A stretch of DNA of 64,000 bases from Pseudomonas chlororaphis (GTDB lineage Bacteria; Pseudomonadota; Gammaproteobacteria; Pseudomonadales; Pseudomonadaceae), in the NCBI RefSeq assembly GCF_003731765.1, contig NZ_MOAL01000006.1, positions 502,563 through 566,562 of the forward strand, read 5' to 3'. The notes under the pieces are model-generated. The model saw only the letters and a list, made by a program, of their open reading frames with translations. It did no database searches and was not told where the DNA came from. Made by a program: the position numbers and the translations under genes. This document shows, one piece after another, positions 23,875 to 32,192 of this stretch (its first letter is position 1; each line of letters begins with the position of its first letter).

Positions 23875-24465
23875 TTACTGGGCTTTTTCAGCGGCCAGTT
23901 CTTCCAGGTCGATGTAGCGGTTGCCGATGCGTGGGTGCAGGCGGCCGCCGTCGGCGCAACCCAGGACCACGACGATTTCGTCGGCCCGCGGGGCGTCTTC
24001 GATCTGCATTTCCAGGGTGATGTAGTGGGAGCGCAGGCCTTCGTCGTCTTTGTGCATCATCGGGATCTGGATCGAAGTGCCCGGGCCGCCGCGCTTGTTA
24101 GTGAAGCTCAGGTAGCTCTTGGCCTTGACCGCTTCGCGGTAGTGGTTGCCGAAGCGCAGGGTGTGGATCACTGCCGAGGCGTGTTCGATTTCACCGTCGG
24201 CACCTACCACAGCGGCCTTGCCGTAGGCTTCGATCTTGTCGGCGCCGCCGATCAGGCCCACCAGACGCTCCACCATCAACGCGCCGAGGTCGGAGCAGTT
24301 GGCGCGGATTTCCGGCTTCAGATCTTCGACGAAACCACGGCCCAGCCACGGGTTCTTCATCACCACCGCCAGGCCGACCATGGTCACCGGCTTGTCGGTG
24401 GCCTTGCCGCCTTCGATCAGGGTTTCTTCGAGGTAGCTGACGATCTTGCGGATTTCAAAACTCAT
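23875..24465 (-). CDS. DUF1185 ('amino acid synthesis') family protein
   Basis: 196 residues from the ATG at 24465. The sequence MSFEIRKIVSYLEETLIEGG... GFVEDLKPEIRANCSDLG, AAVVGADGEIEHASAVIH and GRLHPRIGNRYIDLEEL are typical of PF06684. A member of this family was structurally described as a variant of the Bacillus chorismate mutase fold, a fold also repeated in cyanuric-acid hydrolase and barbiturase. The family has no established reaction. As first gene of the operon behind operator F it is probably central to the pathway, for example a ring-opening hydrolase or isomerase (inference). Confidence 0.85.
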   Translation of the reverse strand: MSFEIRKIVSYLEETLIEGGKATDKPVTMVGLAVVMKNPWLGRGFVEDLKPEIRANCSDLGALMVERLVGLIGGADKIEAYGKAAVVGADGEIEHASAVIHTLRFGNHYREAVKAKSYLSFTNKRGGPGTSIQIPMMHKDDEGLRSHYITLEMQIEDAPRADEIVVVLGCADGGRLHPRIGNRYIDLEELAAEKAQ

Positions 24466-24500
24466 GAGCGGGCTCCATGTAGGGTAAGAGTGTCTGTGCG

Positions 24501-24524
24501 TATGATGGTATACCATAATACCAC
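24501..24524 (-). promoter_or_regulatory. operator site F
   Basis: TGATGGTATACCATAATACCA has core GGTATACC at 24507-24514. It lies 36-60 bases upstream of the first gene of the seven-gene minus-strand operon. It is the closest match to the consensus of all six sites. Confidence 0.72.
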
Positions 24525-24589
24525 TAGCGCAAGTCCCCGACATGAGTTTGTGCAACCCCCAGCCGACAAAAGGCGTTGCCCCGCACGCT

Positions 24590-25560
24590 GATCGTTCCCG
24601 CAGCGCCCTCGCATCCCTTGTAGGAGCCGGCTTGCCGGCGATGGCGGCCTTGAAATCGCTATCGCTGGCAAGCCAGCTCCTACAGGTTGGACGTGTGGCT
24701 GGGTGGGACGCGGAGTGTCCGTGGCTGCATTCCCACGGGGCAGTGGGAACAAGGGCTCCCAGCCGACAAAAGGCATTGTCCTGCACGCTGATCGTCCCCC
24801 CAGCGCCCTCGCATCCCTTGTAGGAGCCGGCTTGCCGGCGATGGCGGCCTTGAAATCGCTATCGCTGGCAAGCCAGCGCCTACAGATTGAATGTGTGGCT
24901 GGGCGGGGCGCGGAGTGTCCGTGGCTGCATGCCCACGGGGGCCGTGGGAACGAGGGGCCCCCAGCCGACAAAAGGCATCGCCCTCTACGCTGATCGTCCC
25001 CCCAGCGCCCTCGCATCCCTTGTAGGAGCCGGCTTGCCGGCGATGACGGCCTTGAAATCGCTATCGCTGGCAAGCCAGCTCCTACAGGTTGAGTGTGTGG
25101 CTGGGCGGGACGCGGAGTGTCCGTGGCTGCATGCCCACGGGGGCCGTGGGAACGAGGGGCCCCCAGCCGACAAAAGGCATCGCCCTCTACGCTGATCGTC
25201 CCCCCAGCGCCCTCGCATCCCTTGTAGGAGCCGGCTTGCCGGCGATGGCGGCCTTGAAATTGCTATCGCTGGCAAGCCAGCTCCTACAGGTTGGATGTGT
25301 GGCTGGGCGGGACGCGGAGTGTCCGTGGCGGCATTCCCACAGGGGCCGTGGGAACGAGGGCCCCCAGCCGACAAAAGGCGTCGCCCTGCACGCTGATCGT
25401 CCCCCCAGCGCCCTCGCATCCCTTGTAGGAGCCGGCTTGCCGGCGATGACGGCCTTGAAATCGCTATCGCTGGCAAGCCAGCTCCTACAGGTTGGATGGG
25501 TGGCTGGGTGGGACGCGGAGCGTCTGTGGCTGCACTCCCACGGCGACCGTGGGAACTAGG
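24590..25560. repeat. tandem array of five ~201-base REP-containing units
   Basis: Five copies begin near 24618, 24818, 25020, 25222 and 25423. Each contains the REP pair TTGTAGGAGCCGGCTTGCCG ... CAAGCCAGCTCCTACAGG, a GTGTGGCTGGGCGGGACGCGGAGTGTCCGTGG block, a CCCACGGGGGCCGTGGGAACG palindrome and a conserved GCCGACAAAAGGC...GATCGTCCCCCCAGCGCCCTCGCATCCC block. The copies are almost identical, so they spread recently by unequal exchange or slippage. This 1.1 kb has no gene. Confidence 0.9.
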
Positions 25561-25573
25561 GGGGCAGGGTGGT

Positions 25574-26026
25574 TTAGGACCGGTGATGGCGCAGCAGTTC
25601 GATCTGTTCGGCGGGGATTTGTTGGCGCAGGGTTTTATACAGGGCGCGGGTTTCCAGGAGGTTCCAGATCCGCAGCATGGTTTCCAGGGCGTCCAGGGGC
25701 TTGCTGATAAAGTCCCGGGCACCCAGCGCCAGGGCTCGCAGGCGGGTATCGCGGGTGGCGTCGGCGGTCAGCACCAGGATCGGCAGGTAATCGTTGGCCG
25801 GGATACGCCGGTTGAGCTGCTCCAGCACGGCAAAGCCATCGAACTCCGGCATGTGCAGGTCGAGGATCACCAGGTCCGGCTCAAAGCTGTTGAACAACTC
25901 CAGGGTGCGCAGCGGCTGGCTGCTGCTGAGCACGTTGTCCAGGCCCTCGCGGGCCAGCAGTTGCTCCATCAGGTCGAGGTTGGGCCGTTGGTCATCGACG
26001 ATCAGGATGCGGAAATCGGCTTTCAT
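25574..26026 (-). CDS. single-domain response regulator
   Basis: 150 residues. Receiver domain at about 5-125, with acidic pair DD (11-12), phospho-acceptor Asp in LVILDLHMPEFDG, Thr in LVLTADAT and Lys in FISKPLDA. About 25 helical residues follow (ETRALYKTLRQQIPAEQIELL) with no output domain. ATGA overlap with the hybrid kinase stop. It is likely the terminal receiver or a phosphate sink of the phosphorelay encoded upstream. Confidence 0.88.
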   Translation of the reverse strand: MKADFRILIVDDQRPNLDLMEQLLAREGLDNVLSSSQPLRTLELFNSFEPDLVILDLHMPEFDGFAVLEQLNRRIPANDYLPILVLTADATRDTRLRALALGARDFISKPLDALETMLRIWNLLETRALYKTLRQQIPAEQIELLRHHRS

Positions 26027-28356
26027 ACGGGCTCCGGTAAATGCTGCTCAAGGTGGGCGAGAAACGCCGGGATGTTCATGGGTTTGGTGAGGATCGCCGT
26101 GGCGCCGGCCTCGCGCAGGGTGCGTTGGGTCAGGTCGCTGACGTCGGCGGTGATCATCAGCACCGGGATCTGCGCGGTGGCCGGGCTGCCGCGCAGCCGT
26201 TGCAGGACTTCGAGCCCGGTCAGGTCCGGCAGGTTGACGTCCAGCAAGATCAACTGGGGCGCGTGCTGGCGGGCCAGGTCCAGCCCCAGTTGGCCTTGCA
26301 TGCTCGACAGCAACTGCACCCCGGGGCGCCGTTGCAGCAGGGTTTCGATCAGCGCCAGGCTCGACAGGTTGTCTTCGATGCACAGCACCTTGCCCTGGTA
26401 TTCGTGGGCCTGTGCCCGGGCCGGGCTGGGCAGCACCGGCAGCAGCGTACGCGTGGGCGCCAGCGGGTCCTGGACCCGGCTCAACGGCAACTCAAGGGTG
26501 AAGCAGCAGCCTTCGCCCGGGGTGCTGAGCACCGTCAACTGGCCGTCCATCATCTCCAGCAGGCTCTTGCTCAGCGCCAGCCCCAGCCCGGTGCCTTCGA
26601 CTTTCGGGTCGGCATTCAGGCGTTCGAACGGTGTGAACAGGCGTTCCAGCTGGTCCAGGGGAATGCCCTGGCCCGTGTCCCAGACCCGCACCCGGGCGCG
26701 GGTGCCTTCGATCTCCACCGCAATCCGCACCTGACCCCCGGGGCGGTTGTACTTGATCGCGTTGGACAGCAGGTTCAGCAGGACCTGGATCAGCCGCTGA
26801 TGGTCGGCCACCACCCCGGCGTCCGCTGCCAGGGGTGGCAAGGGCAGCAACTCGATCCCGGCGTCGGCGGCCATCGGTGAGACCAGGGTCAAGGCCTCGT
26901 GCAGCACGGCGTTGAGCGCAATAGGTTCGACGTTCAGCGGCAGGCGTCCGGCCTCGATGCGGGCGATGTCCAGGACCTCGTTGATCAGGGTCAGCAAGTG
27001 CTGGCCGGCTCGCAGGATATGCCCGACCTGGGGCCGCTGGGTGCTGTGGGAGTCCATGTCCAGAAGCTGGGCAAAACCGAGGATGGCGTTCAGCGGTGTG
27101 CGCAGTTCATGGCTCATGCGCGAAAGAAATTCACTCTTGGCGCGGCTGGCGCTTTCGGCTTCTTCCCGGGCGGTGCCCAGGGCGATTTCCGCGACGCGGC
27201 GGTCGCTGATGTCCCGGGTGATTTTCGAGAAACCGCGCAGGGCGCCGCTGGCGTCATATTGCGCGGTGATCACCACGCTGGCCCAGAAGCGGCTGCCGTC
27301 CTTGCGGCAGCGCCAGGCCTCTTCCATGTAATGGCCGTCGCGGGTGGCTTCGCGCAGGGCCATGTCCGGGTGCTGCGGGCACTCTTCGGGCAGGTAGAAC
27401 ACGGAAAAGTGCCGGCCGATGATTTCCTGCTCGCTATAGCCCTTGATCCGCTCGGCACCGACGTTCCAGGTGGTGACCCGGCCGGCGGTGTCGAGGGCGA
27501 AGATCCCATAGTCCTTGACCCCATCGATGATCAGCCGCAGGCGCTCTTCGTTATCGCGCAGGGCCCGCTCCCGCTCGGCCAGCAGTTGCCCGGCCTCCAC
27601 CAGACGGGTGCCCAACTGGCCAATTTCGTCCTGCTCCGGTGCCTGGGGCAACAAAGGCTGGCCGAGGGCCAGGCGCTGGGCGTTGCCTTGCACTTGCTGG
27701 ACCCGGGCGACGATGCCCCGAGACAGGAATAGCACCGCGACAATCGCCCCGAACACCCCGCTCATCGCTGCCAGCAAGGTGGCCATCAGCAGCCGGGTGC
27801 GGGTGGCCGTGGCGGCGGCGGTGCGTTCGGCGAGCAGCGCGTCTTCGAGCACGCGCATGGCGCTGATCTGCTCGCGCAGCACGTCCAGCACCTGTTTGTT
27901 GTCGATCAGGATCGCAGTGACCGTGGCGGTGTCGTCGCGGCTGCCGTTGCGCAGGGCGACCATGCCTTCAAGCTTGGTGTCGATCAGCGGGGTGATGATT
28001 GTCAGGTATTCGCGCATTCGCGTGTCCCGCACGTTGCGGTCCAGGCGTTGCAGGGCTGCGTCGATCTGCGGCTTGGCCTGCTGATAGCCGGGCAGGAAGT
28101 CTTGGCGGCGGGTCAACAGGTAGCCGCGCACGCTGGCCGCGGCCTCGGCCAGCAGGGTGTGCACCGCCTGGATATCGCCCTGCACCAGCAGTACCCGGCG
28201 CACGTCTTCTTCGGCGCGGGCGGTCTGGCGTTCGGCGATGTAGATCAGCACCAGGGACGACAGCAGCACCACCAACGGCAGGGAGATCGCCACCAGCGCT
28301 TTGCCGCGCAGGGGCAGGTCGACCCAGCGCCGGGCAGTGAACAGGTTCATGGCCAT
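26023..28356 (-). CDS. hybrid sensor histidine kinase (CHASE3-HAMP-PAS-HisKA-HATPase-REC)
   Basis: 777 residues. TM1 is about 19-41, an all-helical CHASE3-like periplasmic domain follows, TM2 is about 190-213, then HAMP. A PAS domain starts near 285 (IDGVKDYGIFALDTAGRVTTWNVGAERIKGYS). The H-box is SRMSHELRTPLNAIL and the N-box NLLSNAIKYNRPGG, with DTGQGI and TGLGLAL. A C-terminal receiver has LILLDVNLPDLTGLE. An alternative start at 28350 overlaps the upstream stop as ATGA. The signal is unknown; PAS plus CHASE3 points to integration of membrane and cytoplasmic cues. Confidence 0.9.
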   Translation of the reverse strand: MAMNLFTARRWVDLPLRGKALVAISLPLVVLLSSLVLIYIAERQTARAEEDVRRVLLVQGDIQAVHTLLAEAAASVRGYLLTRRQDFLPGYQQAKPQIDAALQRLDRNVRDTRMREYLTIITPLIDTKLEGMVALRNGSRDDTATVTAILIDNKQVLDVLREQISAMRVLEDALLAERTAAATATRTRLLMATLLAAMSGVFGAIVAVLFLSRGIVARVQQVQGNAQRLALGQPLLPQAPEQDEIGQLGTRLVEAGQLLAERERALRDNEERLRLIIDGVKDYGIFALDTAGRVTTWNVGAERIKGYSEQEIIGRHFSVFYLPEECPQHPDMALREATRDGHYMEEAWRCRKDGSRFWASVVITAQYDASGALRGFSKITRDISDRRVAEIALGTAREEAESASRAKSEFLSRMSHELRTPLNAILGFAQLLDMDSHSTQRPQVGHILRAGQHLLTLINEVLDIARIEAGRLPLNVEPIALNAVLHEALTLVSPMAADAGIELLPLPPLAADAGVVADHQRLIQVLLNLLSNAIKYNRPGGQVRIAVEIEGTRARVRVWDTGQGIPLDQLERLFTPFERLNADPKVEGTGLGLALSKSLLEMMDGQLTVLSTPGEGCCFTLELPLSRVQDPLAPTRTLLPVLPSPARAQAHEYQGKVLCIEDNLSSLALIETLLQRRPGVQLLSSMQGQLGLDLARQHAPQLILLDVNLPDLTGLEVLQRLRGSPATAQIPVLMITADVSDLTQRTLREAGATAILTKPMNIPAFLAHLEQHLPEPV

Positions 28357-29015
28357 TGCCCGCCGGGTTGGGCCACCAGGCCCAGGGCGATGCCACGCAC
28401 CGCAGCCTGGGTGCGGTCGGCGGCGCCGAGCTTGCCGATTACCCGTTCCACATGGGCCTTGGCGGTGCCGGTGGTGATGCCCAGCTTCTCGCCGATTTCC
28501 CGGTTGCTGAAGCCGCCGGCCACCAGCCCCAACACCTGGCGCTCCCGCGGGGTCAGCGCCTGCGCCTGAGGCGTGCCGCTGCTGTTGCGTTCGGCCATGC
28601 GCCGCAACAGGCGGGCACTGACCGCGCTGTTCAGGGCTTCTTCACCCTGGCCCACGCGCTGCAGGGCATTGATCACTTCGTCACGGCTGGCGTCCTTGAG
28701 CAGGTAGCCCACGGCACCGGCGCCGATGGCGGCTTCCAGGTGATCGGGGCTGTCGTCCATGGTGAAGATCACCACCTTGATCTGCGGCTGCCGCTGTTGC
28801 AGCAGACGCGCGGCGCCGAGGCCGTTGAGCACCGGCATGCGGATGTCGAGGATGGCGATGTCCGGTTGCAGGCGCTCGCACAGGGCCAGGGCTTCCTGGC
28901 CATCCTGGGCCTGGCCGACCACTTCGAACTCCGGGTTGCCGGCCAGCAAGGCGACAAAACCGGTGCGGGTGACTTCATGGTCGTCCGCCAGCACCAGGCG
29001 TAAAACGCGGTTCAT
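28347..29015 (-). CDS. LuxR/NarL-type response regulator
   Basis: 222 residues. Receiver with DD (11-12), Asp in IAILDIRMPVLNG and Lys in GYLLKDASRDE. The C-terminal LuxR helix-turn-helix is at about 150-210 (LTPRERQVLGLVAGGFSNREIGEKLGITTGTAKAHVERVIGKL). The ATG overlaps the stop of the partner kinase at 29012. It is the transcriptional output of that GAF kinase. Confidence 0.9.
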   Translation of the reverse strand: MNRVLRLVLADDHEVTRTGFVALLAGNPEFEVVGQAQDGQEALALCERLQPDIAILDIRMPVLNGLGAARLLQQRQPQIKVVIFTMDDSPDHLEAAIGAGAVGYLLKDASRDEVINALQRVGQGEEALNSAVSARLLRRMAERNSSGTPQAQALTPRERQVLGLVAGGFSNREIGEKLGITTGTAKAHVERVIGKLGAADRTQAAVRGIALGLVAQPGGQWP

Positions 29016-30196
29016 AGTGCTTCCCCAATGGGTTGAAAGGGCACGCAGGCGTGCAGGCGAGTGCCGTCGCCGGGGCGGCTGGTCAGCTCCAGGTGCCCGC
29101 CCAGCAGGCTGGCGCGCTCGGCCATGGCCACCAGGCCCAGGGATTGGACGCCGCGGGACTCCGAACGGGTCGGCAGGATAAAGCCGCAGCCGTTGTCCTG
29201 CACCTCCAGCCGCGCCTGGCCGGCATGCACGGACAGGCTCAGTTGCACCTGGTTGGCCCGGGCGTGTTTGAGAATGTTGTTGATGCCCTCCTGGGCAATG
29301 CGGAACAGGGCGATCTCCACGGCCCCCGGCAAGCGCTCGCCGCCCCGTTCGCCCCAGGACACGCCAAGGCCGGCATCGCGCAGGCGGTCGGCTTCCTTGT
29401 CCACGGCCTGCAGCAGGCCAAAGTCATCCAGCACGTTGGGCCGCAGGCCGCCGATCAATTGCCGGCCTTCGCCGACACAGCCCTTGGCCAGAACGAGGAT
29501 GGTCTGCAACTCGGTGTCCAGTTCCGGCGGCAACGACGGGCAGCGCCCGGCGAACCCCTGGAGACGCTGATGCAGGCCGGCCAGGGTTTGCGCCAGGCCG
29601 TCATGCAGGTCGTAGGCGACCCGTTTGCGTTCGTCTTCCTGGGCGCTGAACAGCCGATGCACCAGCTCCGACATGCTCCGCTCGCGGGCTTGCAGGGCGT
29701 CGAGCAGGCGGCTGTTTTCCAGGTGGGCGGCGAGCAGGGTGGCCAGCAGTTGCAGCGACTCGATGTCTTCGCGGTCCGGCGCGCTGAGGGCCACGCTGTT
29801 GGCCAGCAACAGGGCGCCGAACGCCCGGCCGTCAGCGGCGTGCAGCGGCACCTGGAGCACGTTGGGCAAGGCGCCGTCGGCCGGCTCCAGCCATTGCGCC
29901 TCGGCGACGCCGGGATCGGCCAGGCGGTGCAGATCGGCCAGCCCCTCACTGCCACCGTGGCGGGCGCGGACCTGGGCCTGGCCGTGGGCGCTCCACTCCA
30001 GCAACACCCCATGGTCCATGGCGACGAAGGCGCAGGCCCGTTGCAGGGCACGCTGGCCCATGTCCGCGGGAGCCAGCCGGCTCAGCTCCTGGCCGGTGTC
30101 CACCAGCAGCCGCAGGCGCGCCGCACGGCTTTGCGATTGACGGTATTGGCTGCGAATCGCCAGGGCACTGGCGGGGTCGTGGGGTGGGCTTTGCAT
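29012..30196 (-). CDS. GAF-domain sensor histidine kinase (NarX/HisKA_3 type)
   Basis: 394 residues without membrane spans. A GAF-like domain (about 30-170) precedes a HisKA_3 H-box VAYDLHDGLAQTLAGLHQRL near 195. An HATPase domain with ALFRIAQEGINNILKHARANQ and DNGCGF, then GLVAMAERASLLGGHLELTSRPGDGT, completes it. It is cytoplasmic and is the first gene of the four-gene signalling operon. The cognate regulator overlaps it by four bases. Confidence 0.88.
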   Translation of the reverse strand: MQSPPHDPASALAIRSQYRQSQSRAARLRLLVDTGQELSRLAPADMGQRALQRACAFVAMDHGVLLEWSAHGQAQVRARHGGSEGLADLHRLADPGVAEAQWLEPADGALPNVLQVPLHAADGRAFGALLLANSVALSAPDREDIESLQLLATLLAAHLENSRLLDALQARERSMSELVHRLFSAQEDERKRVAYDLHDGLAQTLAGLHQRLQGFAGRCPSLPPELDTELQTILVLAKGCVGEGRQLIGGLRPNVLDDFGLLQAVDKEADRLRDAGLGVSWGERGGERLPGAVEIALFRIAQEGINNILKHARANQVQLSLSVHAGQARLEVQDNGCGFILPTRSESRGVQSLGLVAMAERASLLGGHLELTSRPGDGTRLHACVPFQPIGEAL

Positions 30197-30368
30197 GCAG
30201 GGGTTCTCTTCTCAAGACAGGCCCGCGAAGGGGCAGGGCATTAGACCGTGTGGCTGGGGTCGCAGCCTATCTGCCGAATGGCATAGGCCAAAGGTTCCAG
30301 TTGGCCGATGGCGGCGAAAGCGGCGGTTGGCAAAGTGTGGCTCATTGAAACCCAACTGGAGTCTGACC

Positions 30369-30893
30369 ATGACCATGAAAATCACTGCCCTGGCCCTGTT
30401 CACCGTGCTCAGCGCACCCCTGGCCCAGGCCCTTGAAGCCACCCCTTACGTGTACCGCACCGTGGCCGAGCAGCCACAGAATGTCCAGGACCGGGAAATC
30501 GCCGGGCTGTTTGACCGTTGGAACAGCGCCCTGAAGACCGGCAACCCACAGAACGTGGTGAGCCTCTACGCACCGAACGCGATCCTGCAGCCGACCGTGT
30601 CCAACCAGGTGCGCAGCACCCCGGCGCAAATCCAGGACTACTTCGAGCACTTCATGGCGAGCAAGCCGGTGGGCCAGATCAACTACCGTGAAATCCGCCA
30701 CATGGGCCCGGACGCGGCCATGGACAGCGGCGTCTACACCTTCACGTTGACCGCCGCCGACGGCAAGACCCAGCAAGTGCAGGCGCGCTACACCTTCCTT
30801 TATGAGCGCATCGGCGGGCAGTGGAAGATCCTCAACCACCACTCTTCGGCCATGCCGCAAGTGCAGCCGCAACTGCAAGCCAGCCATCGCTGA
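30369..30893 (+). CDS. SgcJ/EcaC-type SnoaL-like exported protein
   Basis: 174 residues from the ATG at 30369. Signal peptide MTMKITALALFTVLSAPLAQA, then a NTF2/SnoaL-like fold: IAGLFDRWNSALKTGNPQNVVSLYAPNAILQPTVSNQVRS and YTFLYERIGGQWKILNHHSS. This matches the association-domain family annotated as SgcJ/EcaC oxidoreductase-like. No catalytic function is established. It is divergent from the signalling operon and convergent with the AraC gene. Confidence 0.8.
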   Translation: MTMKITALALFTVLSAPLAQALEATPYVYRTVAEQPQNVQDREIAGLFDRWNSALKTGNPQNVVSLYAPNAILQPTVSNQVRSTPAQIQDYFEHFMASKPVGQINYREIRHMGPDAAMDSGVYTFTLTAADGKTQQVQARYTFLYERIGGQWKILNHHSSAMPQVQPQLQASHR

Positions 30894-30911
30894 TCGTTTG
30901 CCCGACTGCCC

Positions 30912-30933
30912 ACGCCGAGCCTTTGCTCGGCGT
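30912..30933. terminator. hairpin between convergent genes
   Basis: ACGCCGAGC-CTTT-GCTCGGCGT forms a perfect 9-base stem with a 4-base loop, 19 bases after the SnoaL-like gene and 16 bases before the end of the AraC gene. It lacks a proper T run, so its efficiency is doubtful. Confidence 0.5.
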
Positions 30934-30948
30934 TGTGCGTTGTGGCCC

Positions 30949-31953
30949 TCAGCAATCGCTTCGATAACGCCCCGGCGTCATGCCGAACCAACGCATGCAG
31001 GCCTTGTGAAAACTGCTCTGGTCGCGGAAGCCCAGCAGCGCGCCGATGTATTTGACGCTGCGCGCCGAGTTGCGCAGGAAGTTGTGGGCCAGCATCAATC
31101 TCGCCTCGTCCTGCAGGGCCGAGAAGTGCACGTCTTCCTGGCCCAGGCGCCGTTGCAGGCTGCGGGCGCTGACCCCGATCACCTGGGCAATTTGCTCCAG
31201 GCCACCGGACGCGCCCTGGGCCAGGCGCTCGGCGAGAATGCGCCGCACCCGGGCGCTCATGGAGTCGTTGAGCAGCAGGTTCAGGTGACGCCGGGCGTAC
31301 TCCATCAACAGCACATCCAGGGCCGGGTCGGCGGTGGGCAGGGCCGTGGCGCAATCCGCAGCGCTGAAAGTCAGGCTGTTATAGGGCGCGTTGAAGCTCA
31401 GCTCACCGCCCAGTAGCTGGCGCAGCGGACGGCTGTCCGTCGGTTCCGGATAGGTGAAGGCCACGGCCAGGGGCCGGGGTTTGTGCTGGGGCAGCAGCCA
31501 GTGCACCAGGCCAAGGATCTGTGCCATGACCGCATCGATAAAGGCCCGGGGCATCAGGGGCGGGCCCAGGGCCACATCAAAGCCGATGATCTTCAGCGCC
31601 TGGGGCTTGCGCTCCAGGCACAGGCGCAAACCGTTACTGGTCAAGGAGTGGTACTCCACCATCCGTTGCAGCGCCACGTCCAGGGTGGCGCAGGACATGA
31701 GGGCGTAACCGAGGCTCGCCAGGTGGGCGGGGTGGGCCTTGCCGTAGGCCAGCAGCCCCAGGTCGGGGTTGCCGCTCACGCGGGTGGCTTCGTGCAGCAT
31801 TTGATAGACCAGCTCCAGCCTGACGCCCTTGGGGTTGCCATGAACCTCCTGGGGGCTGCTGCCGAACTGCCTGAGCAAGGCGTCGGGCTGGGCGCCGCCC
31901 TCGCGCATGACGTCGGCAAGCACCTGAAAGCGGGCGCAGGTCATTCTGTGCAT
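30949..31953 (-). CDS. AraC family regulator (OruR/GbdR-distant, arabinose-binding-like N-domain)
   Basis: 334 residues from the ATG at 31953 behind AGGA. The N-terminal region resembles the PF12625 (Arabinose_bd) domain of ornithine-utilisation regulator OruR and virulence regulators. The C-terminal double HTH begins near 235, with LEQIAQVIGVSARSLQRRLGQEDVHFSALQDEARLMLAHNFL and IGALLGFRDQSSFHKACMRWFGMTPGRYR. The target is unknown; the divergently oriented EAL gene is a natural candidate. Confidence 0.85.
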   Translation of the reverse strand: MHRMTCARFQVLADVMREGGAQPDALLRQFGSSPQEVHGNPKGVRLELVYQMLHEATRVSGNPDLGLLAYGKAHPAHLASLGYALMSCATLDVALQRMVEYHSLTSNGLRLCLERKPQALKIIGFDVALGPPLMPRAFIDAVMAQILGLVHWLLPQHKPRPLAVAFTYPEPTDSRPLRQLLGGELSFNAPYNSLTFSAADCATALPTADPALDVLLMEYARRHLNLLLNDSMSARVRRILAERLAQGASGGLEQIAQVIGVSARSLQRRLGQEDVHFSALQDEARLMLAHNFLRNSARSVKYIGALLGFRDQSSFHKACMRWFGMTPGRYRSDC

Positions 31954-32192
31954 GGTGATTCCTGGGTGATGGCTAAGTGATATCTGTGAGGCGGGCCGCA
32001 TGATTGCAATAAACAAATGGGCGCAGTCGATTCGGCAGGCGAGTGGGGTTCCCAGGACAAACGAAAGGTCTCCGGGAACACTTCCAGGGGCGTGATCCAG
32101 GGTCGATGATGTGGACGCCGAAGATGCACCGCGCCGTCGACCGCCGTGCCATGTGCATCTGCCGGCGCGCCACCATCGCCAATGGATTTGCC

